This document shows, in pieces, positions 1-8,113 of a DNA stretch of 18,830 nucleotides. Made by a program: the position numbers and the translations under genes. The stretch's first letter is position 1; each line of letters starts with the position of its first letter. Below the pieces are notes generated by a model. That model was not told the origin of the DNA, made no database searches, and saw only the letters and a program-made list of their open reading frames with translations. Source of the stretch: an uncultured Bacilli bacterium (GTDB lineage: Bacteria; Bacillota_I; Bacilli_A; RF39; UBA660); assembly GCA_944358225.1 (NCBI GenBank), contig CALVQP010000015.1, forward strand, positions 1 through 18,830, given 5' to 3'.

Positions 1-216
1 AAAACTTGGTATCATGTATATGGTATCTATGATAAAAGCGGTCAAGAAATTGAGGATGGTTCATGGGTAAATAGTATTCCTGAATTATCTCCTTTTGATG
101 AGCCATTGGAGTGCATTATTGCTTTTCTAATTCCAGAAGAAGTTGCTAATGGGACTGATTCATTATTTTTAACTTTAGAATTTGATGAACAAAAATATGT
201 TGTAAATATTAGGTAA
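1..216 (+). CDS. C-terminal end of an unidentified protein (5' end outside window)
   Basis: An open frame runs from base 1 to the TAA at 214-216 and gives the last 71 residues of a protein whose start lies outside the window. The fragment is acidic, has no membrane segment and ends in alternating hydrophobic residues (LFLTLEFDEQKYVVNIR), which suggests the last strands of a beta-sandwich such as the Ig-like domains found at the ends of extracellular proteins. That fold is only an inference and I do not recognise the family. A strong terminator 45 bases downstream shows that this is the true end of a transcription unit. Confidence 0.6.
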   Translation, partial: KTWYHVYGIYDKSGQEIEDGSWVNSIPELSPFDEPLECIIAFLIPEEVANGTDSLFLTLEFDEQKYVVNIR

Positions 217-261
217 AAATTAATGATTTAAAATAAAATTATTGTTAATCAAGCTGTAAGG

Positions 262-294
262 AAAAAGTAAACATGAAAGGTATGTTTACTTTTT
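262..294 (+). terminator. Rho-independent terminator after the first gene
   Basis: A perfect 13-bp inverted repeat (262-274 pairing with 282-294) closes a 7-base loop. The falling arm ends in a run of five T. It lies 45 bases after the stop of the partial gene at 1-216 and ends its transcript. Confidence 0.8.
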
Positions 295-522
295 TATAAA
301 ATAGTGAGGATATGATAAATATTGAGTTATTCCTAAAGAAAAAAAAGAATTACAAGAAATGAAAATAAATAAAGAACTAAAAAATCTATGAAAAGAAAAA
401 TGAAAAATCAACAAGAGGTTACTAATATAAAAAATGTATATGAAAACGTATTCATTAATTAAAAACTGGCTCGGTTGTATCATTTATTGAAGTTAAAGTT
501 ATAGATTTATCATTGACCGGCT

Positions 523-1143
523 TTAGAAGGATATGGTCATAAAAAAAAGCGGATTTATTAACTATGAGAAAAATAGTAATTCCAATAGTACATAAACAAG
601 AACCCAGAGCAAAATTTGTAACCGAAAATGATGGTTATGGAATTTGGCGAAGACAAACTATTGCTGGAATTCTAACAACCCAAATGTACATTGGTAATAT
701 GGTTCAGAATACTCATAACAAGATAAGTTATAATTCAAAAAAATTCGTAAAACAGATAATTCAGAAAATATCATTATTAAGAATATAGTTGAAATTAAAA
801 CGAAGATAGAAAAAAATTTACTTAAAACTCATAAAAATACTATAGATAGTTTATACTTAAATAAAGTTCATGGCTTAGTAGATGAAGATATGTATAAAAG
901 AATTTATGAAAAAACAATGAAAGAAATAAAAAAATTAGAATTAGAAAGACAAAAAGGAATAAATGAAAGCAAACAAGATAATAATTCGAGTTTTTCAAAA
1001 TGTAAAAAAGTGCTTTAGATTACATGTCATTTAAAAATCCTACTAAGGAACAACTTATGAGGTTAGTTGATAAAATAGAAATAGATAAAGATAAGAAAAT
1101 ATATGCGCATTTAAAGCTCCCTGAATTACTAGCAGAGGGATAA
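523..1143 (+). pseudogene. Degraded large serine recombinase (resolvase/integrase), C-terminal half
   Basis: Pieces of a large serine recombinase can be read only by changing frame several times. At 523-546 the frame reads LEGYGHKK, and after a one-base shift in an A8 run it continues ADLLTMRKIVIP. The stretch at about 630-740 carries the family's GIWRRQTIAGIL and MYIGNMVQN recombinase-domain motifs. A shift near 747 leads into the usual coiled-coil segment (TIDSLYLNKVHGLVDEDMYK, about 840-900). A further shift near 1006 gives the terminal VDKIEIDKDK, ending at the TAA at 1141-1143. The N-terminal catalytic domain is absent, and the region between recombinase domain and coiled coil is far shorter than in intact members. 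This is a dead relic of an integrated element. The family call is by motif recall, not by search. Confidence 0.75.
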
Positions 1144-1161
1144 TATTTTTATCTAAAAAAC

Positions 1162-1209
1162 CAGTTATATGGAAGTGTTAAGTTAGTTTCTCAGTTATAT
1201 TGTAAGTGT
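1162..1209 (+). repeat. Imperfect direct repeat after the recombinase relic
   Basis: CAGTTATAT occurs at 1162-1170 and again at 1192-1200. Each copy is followed by a similar GnAAGTG or GTAAGTG stretch, giving two copies of about 17 bases with a 30-base period. The repeat lies between the recombinase relic and the ftsW/rodA scrap, where an old recombination junction might be. Its meaning is unknown. Confidence 0.4.
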
Positions 1210-1221
1210 ATCCATCCAAAA

Positions 1222-1344
1222 GTAAGCGGTAATTACAATATATGCGGTGTTACTTTACCATTTTTATCTTATGGAGGATCGTCTCTTTTAGTATCTATGG
1301 CCAGTATAGGAATAATCTTAAATGTTTCGCGAAACTGTTATTAA
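1222..1344 (+). pseudogene. 3' fragment of an ftsW/rodA-type (SEDS) gene
   Basis: One frame reads GVTLPFLSYGGSSLL, then VSMASIGIILNVSR, and a stop at 1342-1344. This is the hallmark last loop and final membrane helix of the SEDS glycosyltransferases FtsW, RodA and SpoVE, which polymerise peptidoglycan. Only about 36 to 40 of roughly 400 residues are present. No start or ribosome site precedes the fragment, and upstream sequence in this frame does not look like the rest of the family. It is a scrap left by rearrangement beside the recombinase relic, or by partial duplication of an intact copy elsewhere. Confidence 0.75.
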
Positions 1345-1411
1345 AGATATAAAACATAATAACAAAAAATTTTAAATTGTTGTCAATACAATAAATTATT
1401 ACACCAACTTA

Positions 1412-1440
1412 TTGAATAGTAGATATGCAACTGATATACT
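1412..1440 (+). promoter_or_regulatory. Sigma-A promoter with extended -10 for the gene at 1464
   Basis: The -35 is TTGAAT (1412-1417), the spacer is exactly 17 bases, and the -10 is TATACT (1435-1440) preceded by TGA. Transcription should start near 1447, only about 17 bases before the ATG at 1464. An ATG at 1425 lies inside this promoter, which rules it out as the start of the downstream gene. Confidence 0.7.
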
Positions 1441-1463
1441 TTGCTCAAGGAGGAGTAAGGAGT

Positions 1464-2310
1464 ATGGAAGCCAGAAACAAGAATAAAGCATTAATAGTAG
1501 TTATTGTCATTTTATCAATTATTATACTTGCCGGTGCAATAATCGTGTGGAAAGTTTTTTCGGATTTAACGACTACTAAAACAAGTGAAGAAATAATAAA
1601 TCAGGCTAATGAAAATGTAAATTCTTTGTTAGAAGAAATAACTGATTATACTACGTTAGAACAAATAGCTAATAAAATAAATTTATTAGAATCTATGGGT
1701 CCATCTAATACTGAAATAGGGTCAGAAGAATATATATATTCTTTTGATAATTTGGACGTTGCTGATATTCCTCAGCAATATAAGCTTTATGCTCTTGTTA
1801 ATCTTGCAACTAATGATTTTGATTATGGTAAAGGTCTTCAAAGTGGTTATGATCTTATTAGAAGTAAATTAAATTATGATAGTTCAGATGAAACAATAGA
1901 CTTAACAAGTGCCAAAATCTATTATTCATTTTTGGAACAACAGTATAATCAGCTTTTCGGCACATCAGATTTGCCAAAGATCGATCTTATTGGTGAAGAA
2001 TATTGTCCTCAGTTAGTAGCAGATGATGATAATGAAGTATTTTATGCCATTGGTGAATGCGGAGCTATGAACGGAATAAGTATTGAAACTTATTTTGCTA
2101 CAGCTAAAACTTCTGGAGATAAAGTTTATGCTGATGTTTATTTATGATAATAATGTATATCGTGATATAAAGCAAAAAGAATTAGTGGAATCCAATGCTA
2201 ATTTTACCTTAGATAATAGTAATTATCAAAAATACGGTCATTATCAATATACATTCACTCGTGATAACAATAATAATTACTATTTTACTAATATTAAAAA
2301 AATATCCTAA
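1464..2310 (+). pseudogene. Membrane-anchored hypothetical protein, interrupted by one frameshift
   Basis: The start at ATG 1464 follows AAGGAGG at 1447-1453. Residues 9-32 form one hydrophobic helix after a short basic N-terminus, so the protein is anchored with its bulk outside the cell. The frame stops at TGA 2145-2147 after YADVYL, but the next frame continues at once as YDNNVYRDIKQKEL and runs to TAA 2308-2310, ending KYGHYQYTFTRDNNNNYYF. Together they would give about 282 residues. The tail YxYTFxxDxNxxYYF recalls the C-terminus of a common hypothetical family in low-GC gut Bacilli; I know no function for it. The lesion is one extra base or two missing bases around 2140-2146. No convincing slippery site is seen, so recent mutation or sequence error is likelier than programmed frameshifting. 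Confidence 0.65.
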
Positions 2311-2338
2311 TAGAAAGTCTAATACTTTCTATTTTTTT
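2311..2338 (+). terminator. Rho-independent terminator after the frameshifted gene
   Basis: A perfect 8-bp stem, TAGAAAGT (2311-2318) with ACTTTCTA (2324-2331), closes a 5-base loop and is followed by seven T. It starts directly after the stop at 2308-2310, which supports that stop as the ancestral end of the gene. Confidence 0.85.
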
Positions 2339-2369
2339 GACATTCTTTTTGTTATTTACTGGTTAAAAT
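2337..2369 (+). promoter_or_regulatory. Possible promoter of the clpC-like gene
   Basis: A consensus -35, TTGACA (2337-2342), lies inside the T-tract of the preceding terminator. The only -10-like boxes downstream (TTAAAA or TAAAAT, 2363-2369) sit 20-21 bases away, longer than optimal. No CtsR heptamer repeat and no CIRCE inverted repeat is seen, so classical heat-shock repression of this gene is not supported. Confidence 0.4.
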
Positions 2370-2404
2370 AAAAACATGATATTTATATATCAAAGGAGGA
2401 TATA

Positions 2405-4531
2405 ATGTTTGAAAATTTTAACTTTGAAATAACAAGTTTATTTAAAAAAAGTGAACACGAAATGCAAGAATTAAAGCATCCATATGTTGGTAGCGAACAT
2501 CTTCTTCTAGCTATGCTATCAAGTAAAAATGCCGTTAGTAAAGCTTTAAATAATTTTGGCTTAACTTATAAGAAATTTAAGGAAGAATTGGTTAACGTTG
2601 TAGGAATCGGCTATAAATCCAATGAATTAAAGTTATATACGCCGTTATTAAAAAGAGTCATCGAAAATGCTTTAAATGATGCTAAAGAAGATAATAATGC
2701 TCAAGTGACAGTTACTCACTTGATGCTAGCGCTTTTAGAAGAAGCAGAAGGCATAGCTATTAGAATTATGCTATCTTTAAATATTGATTTAGATGCTTTG
2801 TATAAATCTTTACATAAACCATTAAAAAATCATAATTTAACAATTTATGAAATCGGAACAAATTTAAATGAAACAGTCAATCTAAACGAAGTTGTAATTG
2901 GTCGCGATAAAGAAATTAATATTTTGATTGAAACTTTACTACGTAAAAATAAAAATAATCCTTTACTAATAGGTAAGGCAGGAACTGGAAAAAGTGCTAT
3001 TGTCGAAGAATTTGTAAAAAGAGTGCAAAAAAAACAAGTTCCTCAAGAACTATTAAACAAAAAAATAGTTATGTTAGATATGGCATCCTTAGTTGCTGGA
3101 ACTAAATATCGTGGTGAATTTGAAGATCGACTTAATAAAATAATAACAGAAATTTTAAGTAATAAAGATATTATATTATTTATAGATGAAATTCATACTT
3201 TAGTAAATGCTGGAGGAGCTGAAGGAGCAATCGATGCATCTAATATTTTAAAACCTTATCTAGCGCGAGGGGAACTAAAAATTATTGGGGCAACCACAAC
3301 TGAAGAATATCATAAATACATTGCCAAAGATAAAGCCTTAGCCCGAAGATTTGAGACCATTTTTGTTAAAGAACCTAACGAAGAGCAAACTTTAGAAATT
3401 CTTATGCATGTAAAAACTAGTTATGAAAGTCATCACAATTTAAAAATTACTAATAAAAACATTATTGATATTTGTACCCTTTCTAATAAATACATCTATG
3501 ATAAAAATAATCCTGATAAATGTCTTGATGTTCTTGATTCTGTATGTGCTAAAGTAAAATGTAAAAAAAATGATCAAGAAAAGTTACAATCTTTAGAGTT
3601 AGAACTTCAAAAAAATATTCAAGAAAAAGAAGATAAAATAATTAAACAAAATTTCAAAGAAGCTTTAATGTATAAAGAAAAAGAAAAAAGCATACTTACC
3701 AAAATTCATAATTTACAAAAGTTAAAGAAAAGTAAAATAACTTATGAAGATATTTTAGAAGTTATCGAAAATAAAACTAACATTCCTCTTCTAGAAAATC
3801 TCGATCAAAAATATTTAAAATTAGAAAAAGAACTAAATAGAAAAATTATTGGTCAAAAGCAAGGAATAAATCAAATTTTACAAACATTAAAAAATTATTG
3901 GCAGGAAGAATTCGATAAACCCCTTTCATTACTTATAACCGGACCTACTGGTGTAGGCAAAACCTATACCGCTAAAACAATGGCTACAGCTTTAAATATG
4001 ACTCTATTGCGTCTAGATATGAGTGAATATAACTTAGAAATTTCAATTAATAAACTAATCGGTTCATCTGCGGGATATATAGGATACAATGACGAATGTA
4101 TCTTTAAACAATTACTTCAAACTCCCTACAGTTTAATATTAGTTGATGAAGTCGAAAAAGCGCATCCTAAAGTTTTAAATTTATTTCTCCAAATATTAGA
4201 TGAGGGATATCTAACTTTAGCTAGTAACGAAAAAATTAACTTCAAAAACGCTTTAATAATCATTACCTCAAATCTAAAAATTTACCAAAGTGTTGGTTTT
4301 ACCAAAAACATTAGTGACCATAATATTTTGCCTAAAGAACTTTTAAATAGAGTTGATAAAATTATTAATTATGAACAGATCGATAAAAGTGCAGCTTCTA
4401 CATATTTAACCTCAAATTTTAAAGATATTAATGTTGATGAAGTTTTAAAAGTTGCTAATTATCAAAAGTACGGCTTTCGTGATTTAAATCGTTGTATAAA
4501 AAATATCAAAAATAAGCAAATAAAAAATTAA
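2405..4531 (+). CDS. clpC: ClpC-like AAA+ unfoldase, ATP-binding subunit of the Clp protease
   Basis: A Clp/Hsp100 class I unfoldase that would thread proteins into ClpP in the cytosol. Domains in order: Clp N-domain (about 1-140); first AAA+ module with Walker A GKAGTGKS (190-197), pore loop KYRGEFEDR and Walker B IDEIH (D261, E262); a short coiled middle region with a UVR-like stretch near 415-440; second AAA+ module with Walker A GPTGVGKT (513-520), pore loop GYIG and Walker B VDEVEKAH (D581, E582). SVGF at 629-632 matches the ClpP-docking VGF loop of ClpC, so a ClpP partner is expected rather than ClpB-like disaggregation. At 708 residues it is about 100 shorter than typical ClpC, mainly at the C-terminus. 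The sensor-2 region is GFRDLNR in place of the usual GARPLRR. The start follows AGGAGGA at 2394-2400. No mcsA, mcsB or ctsR is adjacent. Confidence 0.9.
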   Translation: MFENFNFEITSLFKKSEHEMQELKHPYVGSEHLLLAMLSSKNAVSKALNNFGLTYKKFKEELVNVVGIGYKSNELKLYTPLLKRVIENALNDAKEDNNAQVTVTHLMLALLEEAEGIAIRIMLSLNIDLDALYKSLHKPLKNHNLTIYEIGTNLNETVNLNEVVIGRDKEINILIETLLRKNKNNPLLIGKAGTGKSAIVEEFVKRVQKKQVPQELLNKKIVMLDMASLVAGTKYRGEFEDRLNKIITEILSNKDIILFIDEIHTLVNAGGAEGAIDASNILKPYLARGELKIIGATTTEEYHKYIAKDKALARRFETIFVKEPNEEQTLEILMHVKTSYESHHNLKITNKNIIDICTLSNKYIYDKNNPDKCLDVLDSVCAKVKCKKNDQEKLQSLELELQKNIQEKEDKIIKQNFKEALMYKEKEKSILTKIHNLQKLKKSKITYEDILEVIENKTNIPLLENLDQKYLKLEKELNRKIIGQKQGINQILQTLKNYWQEEFDKPLSLLITGPTGVGKTYTAKTMATALNMTLLRLDMSEYNLEISINKLIGSSAGYIGYNDECIFKQLLQTPYSLILVDEVEKAHPKVLNLFLQILDEGYLTLASNEKINFKNALIIITSNLKIYQSVGFTKNISDHNILPKELLNRVDKIINYEQIDKSAASTYLTSNFKDINVDEVLKVANYQKYGFRDLNRCIKNIKNKQIKN

Positions 4532-4584
4532 AAAATACCAAAATTAACTCATTTAAAAAATTTTTTGAAAAGTTACTAATTTTC

Positions 4585-4613
4585 TTGTCATCATAACTTT
4601 CTTGTGCTATATT
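4585..4613 (+). promoter_or_regulatory. Strong sigma-A promoter of secE-nusG
   Basis: TTGTCA (4585-4590), a 17-base spacer and TATATT (4608-4613) preceded by TGC form a near-ideal extended -10 promoter. Transcription should start near 4620, giving a leader of about 45 bases before secE. Confidence 0.75.
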
Positions 4614-4664
4614 ATTCTTAGCACGAAAATGTGTTTTTATTTTGATGAAAAATGAGGGAGTTTC

Positions 4665-4877
4665 ATGAAAAAACAAAAAGTAAAAAAAGAAAAAGTAAAA
4701 AAAAGTAAACAAGGATGGTTTCATCGTCTAAAAGAAGAAATGAAACATGTTAAGTGGCCTAGTTTTAAAGAAATTATTAAATATACTATTGCTACGATTG
4801 TTTTGTGTATTATAATTGCACTTTTATTCCAAGGCCTAAATTTATTAGTATCTTTCGTAAAGGGGTTGTTTAATTAA
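4665..4877 (+). CDS. secE: SecE, preprotein translocase subunit
   Basis: SecE clamps SecY in the plasma-membrane protein-export channel. The 70-residue product is the one-helix Gram-positive form. It has a very basic N-terminus (residues 1-17 mostly lysine), then the family's amphipathic motif LKEEMKHVKWPSFKEI ending in the conserved KWPS, then one membrane helix at about 38-58. The start follows GAGGGAG at 4654-4660. Its stop overlaps the nusG start by one base (TAATG), as expected for the conserved secE-nusG pair. The ribosomal protein genes rpmG and rplKAJL, often neighbours of this pair, are absent here. The lysine-rich N-terminus is coded largely by A-runs. Confidence 0.93.
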   Translation: MKKQKVKKEKVKKSKQGWFHRLKEEMKHVKWPSFKEIIKYTIATIVLCIIIALLFQGLNLLVSFVKGLFN

Positions 4878-5410
4878 TGGAAAAATTATGGTATGTGGTA
4901 AACACTTATAGTGGGCATGAAAGTAAAGTTAAAGAAAAATTAGAAATGCGTACTGAATCAATGGGAATGCAAGATTATATTTATCGTGTTATTGTTCCAG
5001 AGACAAAAGAAATTGAAGTAAAAGATGGTGTTAAAAAAGAGAAGGTTAAAAAAATGTTTCCTGGCTATATTTTAGTTGAAATGGTTATGAGTGATGAAGC
5101 TTGGTATATTGTTCGTAACACTCCAGGAGTAACGGGATTTATAGGATCATCAGGAAAAGGTGCCAAACCAACCCCTTTATTACCACAAGAAATAGATCGT
5201 ATTTTAGCTAATATGGGTATGAGTAGAGTTGATGCTAAATCAGAGTTAGCTCCAAAAGATAAAGTAAATATTATTGATGGACCGTTTAAAGGAATGACCG
5301 GTACAATCGATACAATTGATTTGGAGCAAAATACCTTAAATGTTCTAATTGATTTATTTGGTCAAGAAACCCCTGTTGAAGTAGAATTATTTCAAGTTAG
5401 TAAAGCATAA
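4877..5410 (+). CDS. nusG: NusG transcription elongation/termination factor
   Basis: NusG binds the RNA polymerase clamp and couples transcription to Rho, ribosomes or pausing signals. The 177-residue length is typical. The N-terminal NGN domain begins WYVVNTYSGHESKVKE and includes FPGYILVEM and VRNTPGVTGFIG. The C-terminal KOW domain (about 122-177) includes VNIIDGPFKGMTGTIDTID and ends VELFQVSKA. Nothing appears to be missing. It is co-transcribed and translationally coupled with secE (one-base overlap). The stop codon lies inside the terminator hairpin that ends this two-gene unit. Confidence 0.97.
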   Translation: MEKLWYVVNTYSGHESKVKEKLEMRTESMGMQDYIYRVIVPETKEIEVKDGVKKEKVKKMFPGYILVEMVMSDEAWYIVRNTPGVTGFIGSSGKGAKPTPLLPQEIDRILANMGMSRVDAKSELAPKDKVNIIDGPFKGMTGTIDTIDLEQNTLNVLIDLFGQETPVEVELFQVSKA

Positions 5411-5424
5411 TATTATGCTTTTTT
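5402..5424 (+). terminator. Terminator overlapping the nusG stop
   Basis: A 20-bp perfect palindrome, AAAGCATAAT paired with ATTATGCTTT (5402-5421), is followed by further T residues. The nusG TAA (5408-5410) lies in its rising arm. It closes the secE-nusG transcript. Confidence 0.8.
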
Positions 5425-5455
5425 CTTTTAAATAAATACAAATTTTTGCTTATTC

Positions 5456-5485
5456 TTGAACTTGTTAAACTTTTAATGTTATAAT
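5456..5485 (+). promoter_or_regulatory. Sigma-A promoter of the tandem exported-protein genes
   Basis: TTGAAC (5456-5461), an 18-base spacer and a perfect TATAAT (5480-5485) preceded by TGT make a strong extended -10 promoter. Transcription should start near 5492, about 19 bases before the chosen ATG at 5511. Confidence 0.75.
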
Positions 5486-5510
5486 GTAGATAATATAAAG
5501 AGGGATGCGT

Positions 5511-6824
5511 ATGTCCAAACTATTAACTAAAAAAAACATAATATTTTTCTTAATAATTTTGGCAATAATTTTAATTGTTGGTTTTAGTTATGCTTATTGG
5601 CAAACTAGTGTTACGCAAAGTGGAAGCAATACTGAGAGTTTTGATTGCTTTAATTTAACTTTTTCTGAAAATGTTTCGGGAGTCGATAATATTAATGGTG
5701 TTCCTCAAACCGATGAAGAGGGCTTGTTAAATCCTTATCATGAAATAACTATTACCAATACCTGTAAAACAACTTCAACTTATATTGTTAAATTACATGT
5801 TTTAAACACTACAACGCTTGACGATTTATATACTAGAATTAGCGTCGATGATATGGTTTATACCGTAGCTGATTTGGCACCTACTGTTGAATCTAGTCAA
5901 AGCAATCCTCATGCTAATCCAGCATCTCCTACAATAAATGCCAAAAGCCGTTATATTCTTGCTGCCGGAGAACTAAACTATCAAGATAGTAAAACCTATA
6001 AAATTCGTACTTGGATGGATGAATTTACTCCAGAAGAAAAAGGTTCTGGTAAAGAATTTCATAGTAGGATTACGGTAGAAACAGCCGCTATATATAAAGA
6101 AGTTCCTATTCTGGCTGAGGCTATATTAGGTGTTGATAACTCTAATGTTGTAACAACAGGTGATGGTTTATATCAAGGAGTAGGTATTGATAATCAACCA
6201 ACTTATTATTTTAAAGGGGCAAACCCTAACAATTACTTAGTTATGAACGGTTTAGAATTTCGAATTATTCGCATCAATGAAGATGGCAGTATCCGCATTG
6301 TTTCTTCTAATGCTACAACTCCTTGGCGTAGTGATATAGAAAATCATCGTACCTTTTTCAATGATGTAGCTTCTTCTGTATATACTCAATATACTGAAAC
6401 CGAACATTATTACACTACCTCTGCCTCTATTTATAAATGGTATAATGATAACCTTTTAAATACCAAATATAATGATTTAGTAGTAGAAGGTAATTTCTGT
6501 AATGATACAACTTATCCTACAACCTTCAATACTTTTAAATGTAATGTAACACCGTTAAAACTAAAATACGGAATTATTACTTTTAATGAGTTTAGCCTAG
6601 CTGGTGGGGGCAATAGTTATCTATATAAAGATACAACTTACTGGACAATGACTCCGGCAACATCATCGACAGTTTATTTTATAACAACTGGTGTTAGTTC
6701 TAGGTATTCTACGAGATCAGTAACAGATGGAATCCCCTATTCCTATCCTGTAATCAATTTAAAAAGTACAACTAAAGCTATAGGCAATGGCTCTAAAGAA
6801 AATCCTTATACCATTGTTTATTAG
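5511..6824 (+). CDS. Exported SipW-class/TasA-like surface protein, first of a tandem pair
   Basis: 437 residues. ATG 5511 is chosen because AAAGAGGG (5497-5504) abuts an ATG at 5505 but lies six bases from this one. A basic tip and a hydrophobic helix (10-28) lead to SYAYWQ, like the signal region of SipW-processed TasA/camelysin proteins; that likeness is an inference. Region 1 (about 40-195) is beta-rich with C46 (FDCFNLTFSE) and C85 (ITITNTC). Region 2 (about 220-437) has YYFKGANPNNYL, FRIIRINEDGSIRIV, C330 (NFCND), C344 (FKCNV), YWTMTP, YPVINLKS and a terminal GNGSKENPYTIV. These tail motifs occur in surface proteins of low-GC Firmicutes. No LPXTG or sorting tail is present. Four cysteines in two close pairs suggest one disulfide per region. 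The role is unknown; a surface or matrix protein is likely. Confidence 0.8.
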   Translation: MSKLLTKKNIIFFLIILAIILIVGFSYAYWQTSVTQSGSNTESFDCFNLTFSENVSGVDNINGVPQTDEEGLLNPYHEITITNTCKTTSTYIVKLHVLNTTTLDDLYTRISVDDMVYTVADLAPTVESSQSNPHANPASPTINAKSRYILAAGELNYQDSKTYKIRTWMDEFTPEEKGSGKEFHSRITVETAAIYKEVPILAEAILGVDNSNVVTTGDGLYQGVGIDNQPTYYFKGANPNNYLVMNGLEFRIIRINEDGSIRIVSSNATTPWRSDIENHRTFFNDVASSVYTQYTETEHYYTTSASIYKWYNDNLLNTKYNDLVVEGNFCNDTTYPTTFNTFKCNVTPLKLKYGIITFNEFSLAGGGNSYLYKDTTYWTMTPATSSTVYFITTGVSSRYSTRSVTDGIPYSYPVINLKSTTKAIGNGSKENPYTIVY

Positions 6825-6837
6825 AAAGGATAAAGCT

Positions 6838-8112
6838 ATGACTAAAAAGAAATATCATAAATTATTAAGCCTTGCTATTTTAGTTTCTGGAGTTGTTTTA
6901 ATTACTCTTTTAACAAGCTATGCTTTTTGGCAAATGGATTTTTCGCAAGCGGGAACAACAAATAATACTTATAAGTGTTTTGATGTGACATTTAGTGAAA
7001 ACACGGAAGGAGTAACGCAACTATCTTCCTATCCTATGCAAGATGCTGAAGGCTTAAATACGCCTGCCTATCAGGTAACTATTACTAATACATGTGACTC
7101 TTATGCAACATATTCCTTTAATGTCAATGAACTTAATAGCTCGACCTTAGATAAGTCTCATGTCAAAGTTGCTATCGATGGAAAAGTTTCTTTTTTGACT
7201 AGCAATACAGTTGTTTCAACACCTGCTGATTTACAGTCAACAGCCAGAATTACTTACAGCTTACTAACTGGTGGTTTAAACTCCGGGGAAACAGTAACTC
7301 ATACTTTTCATAGTTGGATGGCTTATGAGACTACAGAAGCACAAGGATTCAATAAGATTTATGATACCAAAATTACTGTTGAAGCTGTAGCTACTAGCCA
7401 ACCACTTTTGGCAACCGTTATAAGTCAAAAAGTTGTTACTAGCGGTGAAGGTGTATATAAAGCTAGCGGCCAAGATAATAAAGAAACTTACTATTTTAAG
7501 GGAAGTAATCCCAATAATTATTTAAAACTAGGAGATTTAAATTTTAGAATTATCCGCGTTAATGAAGATGGCACTATTAGAGTAATGGCTGATAATCCGG
7601 TTACTCCTTTTGCTGATAAAACTAACCATCAAACTGCTTTTAATAGTAGTGATAGTTCAACGTATAGTACCAGTACTAGCTTGCCTTACTATGTTGTGCC
7701 TACTGCTTTAAATAATTGGTACACTGAAAATATTACCACATATAAAAATTTCTTCATGGAAAAAGGAGAGTTCTGTAATGATACTTCTTACGGTGCTCGT
7801 GCTCGAAGAGCAAATAATACTCAGACATTTGCTTGTCCGGTTAGTACATTAAAATTGAAAATAGGCCTTATTAGTATTGATGAGTTTGAGTTGGCTGGTG
7901 GAGGTAGTTCTTATTTGTATAAAGAAATGATGTGGACCATGACACCATATAACGAAACCAATGTCTTTTTTATCACCGACACAGCAACCGTCAGTTATCG
8001 TGCTGCTTCCAGTCAAAGACCTGCAGCGTTTCCGGTCTTAAATCTAAAAGCTTCAACTACAGTTACAGGCGAAGGTACAGAAGATAATCCTTATGAAGTA
8101 ATTACTAGCTAA
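6838..8112 (+). CDS. Exported SipW-class/TasA-like surface protein, second of the pair
   Basis: 424 residues, a clear paralogue of the gene 13 bases upstream and probably in the same transcript. ATG 6838 follows AGAAAGGA at the upstream stop. A hydrophobic helix (about 9-26) leads to TSYAFWQ. The matching cysteines are C47 (YKCFDVTFSE), C86 (ITNTC), C313 (EFCND) and C333 (FACPV). The C-terminal region again has YYFKGSNPNNYL, FRIIRVNEDGTIRV, LAGGGSSYLYK, MWTMTP, FPVLNLKAS and a terminal GEGTEDNPYEV. Both copies keep every landmark while surface stretches between them differ widely, as in diversifying surface proteins. No sorting signal is present, so it is held by an uncleaved helix or released after cleavage. 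I cannot assign a substrate or partner. Confidence 0.8.
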   Translation: MTKKKYHKLLSLAILVSGVVLITLLTSYAFWQMDFSQAGTTNNTYKCFDVTFSENTEGVTQLSSYPMQDAEGLNTPAYQVTITNTCDSYATYSFNVNELNSSTLDKSHVKVAIDGKVSFLTSNTVVSTPADLQSTARITYSLLTGGLNSGETVTHTFHSWMAYETTEAQGFNKIYDTKITVEAVATSQPLLATVISQKVVTSGEGVYKASGQDNKETYYFKGSNPNNYLKLGDLNFRIIRVNEDGTIRVMADNPVTPFADKTNHQTAFNSSDSSTYSTSTSLPYYVVPTALNNWYTENITTYKNFFMEKGEFCNDTSYGARARRANNTQTFACPVSTLKLKIGLISIDEFELAGGGSSYLYKEMMWTMTPYNETNVFFITDTATVSYRAASSQRPAAFPVLNLKASTTVTGEGTEDNPYEVITS

Positions 8113-8113
8113 A

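Noticed and set aside
286..483. 65-codon open frame on the minus strand
   Set aside because: Low-complexity product rich in F, I and S, no ribosome site, and it starts at a terminator and covers decayed sequence; a by-product of AT-rich DNA.
2136..2150. Programmed frameshift site in the gene at 1464
   Set aside because: No stable downstream hairpin, no internal Shine-Dalgarno at a suitable distance, and the codon pair does not allow good re-pairing; mutation or error is simpler.
4506..4724. 72-codon open frame on the minus strand across the secE start
   Set aside because: Phe-rich antisense of the lysine-rich secE start and of the spacer containing the secE promoter.
6787..6840. Upstream in-frame ATG at 6787 as start of the second surface protein
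   Set aside because: It would overlap the first gene by 38 bases and put a non-signal stretch before the signal helix; ATG 6838 has a proper ribosome site.
7276..7473. 65-codon open frame antisense to the second surface protein
   Set aside because: Lies wholly inside a gene with clear paralogy; no start signal.
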